Assembly (NCBI GenBank): GCA_963923455.1
Contig: CAWULT010000149.1
Location: 1-9,917, forward strand
Length of the DNA: 9,917 nucleotides
Source: CAWULT01 sp963923455
Lineage (GTDB): Bacteria; Acidobacteriota; Vicinamibacteria; Vicinamibacterales; UBA2999
Direction of reading: 5' to 3'
How positions within the stretch are numbered: position 1 is the first letter of the stretch; the number at the start of each line of letters is the position of its first letter. A program made the position numbers and the translations under genes. The notes below the pieces were generated by a model. That model searched no databases, was not told where the DNA came from, and saw only the letters and a list, made by a program, of their open reading frames with translations. Of this stretch, positions 5,929-9,917 are shown one piece after another.

Positions 5929-6915
5929 TCACCAGGATCTGCGCCGTTGCCGTGCGAAAAAGCCGTAGACCTGGGCCTGGTGGGACTCGATCACCGTGCC
6001 GTGATCACCGCCGGGCACCTCGATGTACTGGGAGTCCTTCATCGGGATCGACTTCATCGCCTCGGCCCACGCACGTCCAACGGTCACCGGCACAACCGTG
6101 TCCATGTCGCCATGCACCAGCATGATCGGCATTTTCGGGATCTTGCCCAGGCCTTCCCGATCGACCGCGAAGGCGGCGGGGGCGAGCGCGGCGACGGCAG
6201 CCCACCTCTGCGGGTACTTGATCGCCAGGTACAAGGTGCCCGCTCCACCCATCGAGTGACCCATCAAGTAGGTCCGATCGTCGTCGATCTTGTATTCCTT
6301 GCGAATCAGGTCGACGACTTCGAGCGTTTCCCGCTCGCTGAGCTCGCGCAGGTTCGGCGGATCGTTCGGGTCGCTCAAGAGCCCCGGAGGCAACCCGCGG
6401 CGTCCTCCAGGCGGTGCTGCGGCAGCGGCCTCTGACCGTCCTTCGCCGATGGCGCCACGACCTGAGTCCGCGGGCGGAGCCGGCGGCGCACCGCGGCGCC
6501 CTGCCGGCGGAGGCGCGCCATACCACCCGCGCGGGTTGTACCCCATCGGCGCGAGCAGGATGTACCCGCCCGCCTCTGCGAGATCGATCGCGTTCGGCCG
6601 CATCATCGTCGTGTGCGTACCACCGATCCCGTGCAGCGTGACGATCAGCGGCGCCTTCTTGTTCTTCTTCACCTTGGACGAGACGAACAGCGAGTACGGG
6701 ATGTCCTGATTGGTCTCGGCGAAGCGGTGCATGCGAATCTGCACCCGCGGGTCGACCGGCTGCGGCCCCCGCCCTCGGCCTGGCCCCGGTGCGGCGGCGC
6801 CCGGCGCGGCAGGAGGCGCTTGTGCGGCAACTGCGTGCGGAGCAATGGCGGCCATCTGCGCGCATGCCGCCACGGCGAGCACGCGGCACACGCTCTTCAG
6901 TCTCAGAGCTCTCAT
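5929..6915 (-). CDS. Secreted alpha/beta-hydrolase (esterase / PHB-depolymerase-like)
   Basis: The 328-residue protein starts at 6915, where AAAGGGG (6926-6920 on the minus strand) gives a good ribosome-binding site; an ATG at 6954 lacks this. A signal peptide (RVLAVAACAQMAAIAPHAVAA, split near A31) precedes a Pro/Ala/Gly-rich stretch. The fold is clear: oxyanion segment LIVTLHGIGG (H95), nucleophile S221 in GHSMGG, acid D272 in HGDMDTVVP, and H305 in GGDHGTV. This layout is that of feruloyl-esterase/PHB-depolymerase-like and S9-like hydrolases. An unusual Pro/Gly/Arg/Ala-rich insert at about 133-185 separates the barrel strands. The substrate is probably an ester in a polymer or glycoside but cannot be named. 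It is transcribed convergently with the amidohydrolase and divergently from the beta-helix gene. Confidence 0.88.
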   Translation of the reverse strand: MRALRLKSVCRVLAVAACAQMAAIAPHAVAAQAPPAAPGAAAPGPGRGRGPQPVDPRVQIRMHRFAETNQDIPYSLFVSSKVKKNKKAPLIVTLHGIGGTHTTMMRPNAIDLAEAGGYILLAPMGYNPRGWYGAPPPAGRRGAPPAPPADSGRGAIGEGRSEAAAAAPPGGRRGLPPGLLSDPNDPPNLRELSERETLEVVDLIRKEYKIDDDRTYLMGHSMGGAGTLYLAIKYPQRWAAVAALAPAAFAVDREGLGKIPKMPIMLVHGDMDTVVPVTVGRAWAEAMKSIPMKDSQYIEVPGGDHGTVIESHQAQVYGFFARQRRRSW

Positions 6916-6952
6916 ATCACCCCTTTCGGCGAGGTCGCCACGACGACTGCGC

Positions 6953-6958
6953 ATTATG
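6953..6958 (-). promoter_or_regulatory. Probable -10 box for the esterase gene
   Basis: On the minus strand CATAAT (6958-6953) matches TATAAT at five of six positions, 38 nt before the esterase ATG. No convincing -35 is visible at 16-18 nt upstream. The 142-nt divergent spacer (6916-7057) would also carry the beta-helix gene's promoter; TAGGAT at 7005-7010 on the + strand is the best -10 candidate for that. Confidence 0.35.
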
Positions 6959-7057
6959 CAACGAGTCGCGGATGCGCCGCTCGCGTCCGCCGCGACAGGC
7001 CGACTAGGATATCGGCACCGGTTGTTCGAGAATCTGGTCTCCTGGAGTCATCCACGC

Positions 7058-9022
7058 ATGCGATCTTTCGCAACTGCCCTCTGCCTCTTGACGGCCGCCA
7101 TGGCCAACGGGCTATTCGCGCAGTCTCAGGGCCTCGTGGCGCAACCTGGCGCCGTTGCGGTCGAGCCGCCGACGACGGGCGCCCTCGGCGTCGAGTGGCG
7201 CCTTGAAGGCGACGAGAACCGCAACGCGTCGGTGGCGCTGGCCTGGCGCCGGAGCGGCGAGACGGCGTGGCGCGACGGCCTCCCGCTGCTCCGGCTGCAG
7301 GGCGAAGCCGTGCAGCAGGGCGCCTCCTTTCACTACGTCGCGCCAAACATGTTCGCCGGCAGCGTGTTCGGCCTCGACCCGGGCACGTCGTATGACATCC
7401 GGCTGCGGCTGACCGACCCGGACGCGCCGGCGGGGAGCCCGGCGGTCGAGCGCACGGTCACGGCCCGGACGAGGCCGATTCCGAAACCCGCGACCGGTGG
7501 CGCGGTGTACCACGTGTATCCGCGCGAGTACACCGGCCCGAAGCTGGAGCCGAACTTCCCGTCTCTGATGGCGGCGTATCACACCGGTGCGAATGGCGCC
7601 GACTTCGTCAATTCATTTCAGCCGCGTGTGAGGCCAGGCGACGTCATCCTGGTCCATGCTGGAACCTATCGAGAGGATCGGCGCCGTTACGGAGGGCCAA
7701 ACTCCACGCTGTTCGACGGCACGTTCTATCTCACCGCCGATGGCACCGTTGACAAGCCCATCGTCATCAAGAGCGCGGGAGACGGCGACGTCATCTTCGA
7801 CGGCGGCGGCAACGCGGTGTTGTTCGATATGACCGCGGCGGACTACCACTACATTGAAGGAATCGTCGTGCGCAACACCGACGTGGCGTTTCTTCTCGGC
7901 CGCAAGCGCATCCTCGGGGCCGTTGGATTCACGCTGAAGAACTCCCGCATCGAGAACGTCGGACGCGGGGTGTATACGGACTGGGGCGGTGCGCGCGACT
8001 TCTACATCGCCGACAACGTGTTCATCGGGCGCAACGATGCCACGCGGCTCATGGGCTGGATTGGACGCACCTGGCAGAACCTGCCTGGGTTTCCGCAGCC
8101 GCTGCTCTCCGAGTACGGTGTCAAGGTGTTCGGGTCCGGTCACGTGATCGCCCACAACCGTGTCGAGAACTTTCACGACGGCATCGATCACGCGACATAC
8201 GGCGATCCCGACGGCTGGCCCGACAAGCCGGTCATGCCGGTGTCGGTGGATGTCGTCGGCAACGATATCCGCAACGTCGACGACAACTGCATCGAAGCGG
8301 ACGGCAGCGCGCACAACTTCCGCGTCATCGAGAATCGATGCTTCAACATGGCGCATCGCGCGCTCTCGTCGCAGCCCACCCTGGGCGGCCCGACCTATTT
8401 CATCCGCAACGTCGTCTACAACGCGCCGGAGGGCGGCGCCCTCAAGATCACCGCGAATGCAGCCGGCGTACTCGTCTACAACAATACGTTCCTGTCCGAA
8501 GTCCATCAGATGGGCCCGGCGTCGAATCTTCACTTCCGCAACAATCTCGTGCTGGCGCAAGGGGCGTGGCCCGAGGTCTTTTCGATTGAGACGTTCACGC
8601 CGTGGTCGACCTCTGACTACAACGGATTCTCGGCGCCGGCTGACGCGGCGTCGTCGCCGTTCGCCTGGGCGGCGCCCGCTGACGCCGTAGCCAGCTACGA
8701 CGCCCGGGCGCCGCGACCGATCCAGACGTTCGCCAACTTGAAGGCCTACGCCGACCGCACCGGCCAGGATCGCCATAGCCGAATGGTCGACTGGTCGATC
8801 TTTCGCAAGGCTGGCCCGCCGGCAAAGGGCGACCCCACTCGGCTGTATCAGCCGGATGACTTCGACTTCACGCTGGCCGGCGCGGCCAGCGCCATCGATG
8901 CGGGCACGGTGCTGCCCGGCGTCACCGACGGCTTCGCGGGTGGAGCGCCGGACCTGGGCGCCCTGGAATCGGGGCGCCGCGTGCCGGCCTACGGACCGCG
9001 GCCGCTTTCGGAACAGCCGTAA
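7058..9022 (+). CDS. Secreted Fn3-like plus right-handed parallel beta-helix protein
   Basis: The 654-residue product starts at ATG 7058, preceded by GGAG at 7044-7047 and followed by a clear signal peptide (MRSFATALCLLTAAMANGLF, cut near FAQ). Residues about 28-140 look like a fibronectin-III-type sandwich (GLDPGTSYDIRLRLTDPDAP). From about residue 150 a long parallel beta-helix runs to about 570. It has the family's opening (VRPGDVILVHAGTYRE) and repeated coils rich in N, V and I, such as FYIADNVFIGRNDA, HVIAHNRVENFHDGIDH and LVYNNTFLSE. It ends with AIDAGTVLPG...GGAPDLGALES, a closing motif typical of secreted beta-helix proteins. Such folds include pectate and alginate lyases and carbohydrate-binding proteins. 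No catalytic signature of a particular lyase family is evident, so function is open. No sorting or anchor domain follows. Confidence 0.85.
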   Translation: MRSFATALCLLTAAMANGLFAQSQGLVAQPGAVAVEPPTTGALGVEWRLEGDENRNASVALAWRRSGETAWRDGLPLLRLQGEAVQQGASFHYVAPNMFAGSVFGLDPGTSYDIRLRLTDPDAPAGSPAVERTVTARTRPIPKPATGGAVYHVYPREYTGPKLEPNFPSLMAAYHTGANGADFVNSFQPRVRPGDVILVHAGTYREDRRRYGGPNSTLFDGTFYLTADGTVDKPIVIKSAGDGDVIFDGGGNAVLFDMTAADYHYIEGIVVRNTDVAFLLGRKRILGAVGFTLKNSRIENVGRGVYTDWGGARDFYIADNVFIGRNDATRLMGWIGRTWQNLPGFPQPLLSEYGVKVFGSGHVIAHNRVENFHDGIDHATYGDPDGWPDKPVMPVSVDVVGNDIRNVDDNCIEADGSAHNFRVIENRCFNMAHRALSSQPTLGGPTYFIRNVVYNAPEGGALKITANAAGVLVYNNTFLSEVHQMGPASNLHFRNNLVLAQGAWPEVFSIETFTPWSTSDYNGFSAPADAASSPFAWAAPADAVASYDARAPRPIQTFANLKAYADRTGQDRHSRMVDWSIFRKAGPPAKGDPTRLYQPDDFDFTLAGAASAIDAGTVLPGVTDGFAGGAPDLGALESGRRVPAYGPRPLSEQP

Positions 9023-9060
9023 CCGGTTCAGATCACCTCGGCGGCGCACCGGGCGAGGGT

Positions 9061-9089
9061 TTGCTTCTAAGCGGACGCTGGTCTATATA
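9061..9089 (+). promoter_or_regulatory. Sigma70-type promoter for the SnoaL-like gene
   Basis: TTGCTT (9061-9066) and TATATA (9084-9089) are 17 nt apart; TATACT at 9086-9091 overlaps as an alternative with 19 nt spacing. Transcription would start near 9096 and leave a leader of about 60 nt. It is one of the two best promoters in the window and shows that this gene is transcribed independently of the beta-helix gene. Confidence 0.6.
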
Positions 9090-9158
9090 CTGCGAGTCGC
9101 CGGGTGTTGTGCTCGTGTCCGACTATCAGAACGCCTATATCAGCGAGGAATCTGGACG

Positions 9159-9722
9159 ATGACCATGACTGCGATTTCGATTCGTCGGTTGGGAGCCTGG
9201 GCGGCGGCAGCGGGGCTGTGCTGCATCCTGATGACGGGTACGCCAGCGAGTGCGGAACAGACGATGACTGTGCAGTCGCTGATCGACCGGCAGTTGATCC
9301 TGGACCAGATCACCCGCTACTACTACAACTTCGGAAGGGAAACGAAGATCCCTGAATCCAGCTTCTACGCCGAAGACGGCGCGCTGATTCTCGGCCCCCG
9401 CCGTTTCGAAGGCAAGGAAGCCATCCTATCGGCGTACGGTGGCGGCGCCCGACCGGCGCCAGCGGCCGGCGCGGTACCCGCGGCGCCTCGCGAGAGAATC
9501 CCCTTCAACATGACGGTCGACAACGCGCTGATCGTCGTGCATGGCGATAGGGCGACCTCGCAGGTCATCTACACCGAATACCGGCCCGAGAAGAAGGGCG
9601 ATCCGGTGAGGATGACGGTGCAGGGCAAGGAATTCGCCACATGGGTCAAGGTGAAAGGGCAGTGGCTGTACAAGGAGCGCTACGTGGGTCTCAGTGAACC
9701 ACCTCCGGGATGGCAGGAGTAG
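9159..9722 (+). CDS. Secreted SnoaL/NTF2-like fold protein
   Basis: This 187-residue protein starts at ATG 9159, 8 nt after the ribosome-binding site GAGGAA (9145-9150). A signal peptide ends at ASA|EQ (residue 32). The rest reads as a SnoaL-like (NTF2 superfamily) domain: helix LIDRQLILDQITRYYYNFGRE (41-61), the FYAEDGALILGPRRFEGKEAI segment (69-89), then strands FNMTVDNALIVVHGDRATSQVIYTEY and FATWVKVKGQWLYKERYVG. Such domains form a cone with a pocket and act as small hydrolases, isomerases or ligand binders; no specific catalytic set can be assigned. A Pro/Ala/Gly-rich insert (94-110) lies between the helix-rich half and the sheet, and resembles the inserts in the neighbouring esterase. 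Substrate unknown. Confidence 0.82.
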   Translation: MTMTAISIRRLGAWAAAAGLCCILMTGTPASAEQTMTVQSLIDRQLILDQITRYYYNFGRETKIPESSFYAEDGALILGPRRFEGKEAILSAYGGGARPAPAAGAVPAAPRERIPFNMTVDNALIVVHGDRATSQVIYTEYRPEKKGDPVRMTVQGKEFATWVKVKGQWLYKERYVGLSEPPPGWQE

Positions 9723-9734
9723 TCCCGCGGGTCT

Positions 9735-9772
9735 TGGTGCGGCCCGCACGATTCGAACGTGCAACCGTCTGA
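9735..9772 (-). pseudogene. 3' part of a tRNA gene without its 5' half; candidate attachment site
   Basis: Read on the minus strand, TCAGA-CGGTT is followed by a perfect T arm (GCACG-TTCGAAT-CGTGC), a 7-nt acceptor strand GGGCCGC, discriminator A and CCA (9737-9735). The partner acceptor strand (GCGGCCC), a D arm and a proper anticodon loop are absent in the 40-60 nt where they should lie, so this is not an intact tRNA. Such 3' remnants with CCA are what tyrosine-recombinase elements leave when they integrate in tRNA genes. It does not match the nearby tRNA-Asn, so it derives from another tRNA. The T-arm hairpin could incidentally serve as a terminator for the SnoaL-like gene. Confidence 0.6.
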
Positions 9773-9782
9773 AGCCTTCCCG

Positions 9783-9870
9783 ATGAAACACCTGACATTC
9801 TTCCTTCCTGCCGTGGGCCGTGCCGCGGCACTGTGCAGCGCCACTGTCTACGCACACCATCTACTGGGCT
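9783..9870 (+). pseudogene. Start of a secreted-protein gene, apparently cut by an insertion sequence
   Basis: From ATG 9783 the frame reads a plausible signal peptide (MKHLTFFLPAVGRAAALCSA, then TVYAHH). The sequence then changes character at the putative IS end. Small secreted proteins with mature ends beginning at AHH (such as the DUF6152 type, AHHSFAAE) are common in this kind of genome, which makes an interruption just after AHH attractive. No Shine-Dalgarno sequence is visible and the stretch is short, so it could be a chance frame. Confidence 0.3.
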
Positions 9871-9917
9871 TGACCCGATTTCGTGGACATCTTCCGAAAG
9901 GTGGATACGATGTCCCG
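9871..9917 (+). mobile_element. Probable left end of an IS3-family insertion sequence with start of orfA
   Basis: TGACCCGATTTCGTGGACA (9871-9889) resembles the left terminal repeat of IS3-family elements, which begin with TGA/TGAC and contain GTGGACA. After 15 nt there is a ribosome-binding site AAGGTGG (9898-9904) and ATG at 9910 reading Met-Ser-Arg to the window edge, the usual place and start (MSR-) of the IS3 orfA helix-turn-helix protein. The rest of the element lies outside the window, so the right repeat and target duplication cannot be checked. The precise end may differ by a few bases. Confidence 0.5.

Noticed and set aside
7613..9049. 478-codon open frame on the - strand opposite the beta-helix gene
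   Set aside because: It is a GC-driven antisense shadow, His/Val/Arg rich with no family resemblance; the + strand product has a signal peptide, RBS and a clear fold.
9735..9772. The tRNA fragment as one half of an attachment pair with tRNA-Asn at 4253
   Set aside because: T stem, acceptor strand and discriminator differ between the two, so they cannot be att copies of each other.
1..9917. CRISPR array, toxin-antitoxin pair, or known defence genes
   Set aside because: No regularly spaced repeats and no pair of small overlapping genes or defence-type domains were seen.

Overview
The window is GC-rich bacterial chromosome with strong G/C preference at third codon positions. A compact housekeeping block, many small secreted proteins with Pro/Ala-rich inserts, a secreted c-type cytochrome and a spread of accessory exported enzymes suggest a soil-type Acidobacteriota (Vicinamibacteria-like) genome. 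That placement is an inference from style; there is no 16S or other decisive marker.

Region 1 (1-3728) is a conserved information-processing block on the + strand. It holds the end of an unidentified upstream gene, a good sigma70-type promoter, the 4.5S/SRP RNA gene (ffs), dnaX (DNA polymerase III tau), ybaB/ebfC (nucleoid-associated), recR (recombination mediator), and a multi-pass DUF4203/TMEM198-like membrane protein. dnaX-ybaB-recR is a classic operon. The SRP RNA lies only 31 nt upstream of dnaX, so it probably shares its promoter and needs processing from the mRNA.

Region 2 (3754-4854) has a secreted monohaem cytochrome c, a hairpin-rich spacer, and an intact tRNA-Asn(GTT) with encoded CCA. 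A perfect 11-bp inverted repeat uses the tRNA's own 3' end. About 500 nt without a recognisable gene follow.

Region 3 (4855-9722) is accessory and export-dominated: a Tat-exported amidohydrolase-2 protein (+), a secreted alpha/beta-hydrolase esterase (-), a secreted Fn3-like plus right-handed beta-helix protein (+), and a secreted SnoaL/NTF2-like protein (+) with its own promoter. The amidohydrolase and esterase converge with stop codons that abut exactly. All four products carry export signals, so a role in periplasmic or extracellular breakdown of plant- or polysaccharide-derived material is plausible but not shown.

Region 4 (9723-9917) is a scar-like junction: the 3' part of a tRNA gene on the - strand with no 5' half, a short signal-peptide reading frame that appears cut, and what looks like the left end of an IS3-family insertion sequence with the first codons of its transposase gene. 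This marks the accessory segment as a site of past integration. I did not find a convincing new defence system or CRISPR array; the most interesting signals are the RNA/tRNA-associated structures and the right-hand junction.
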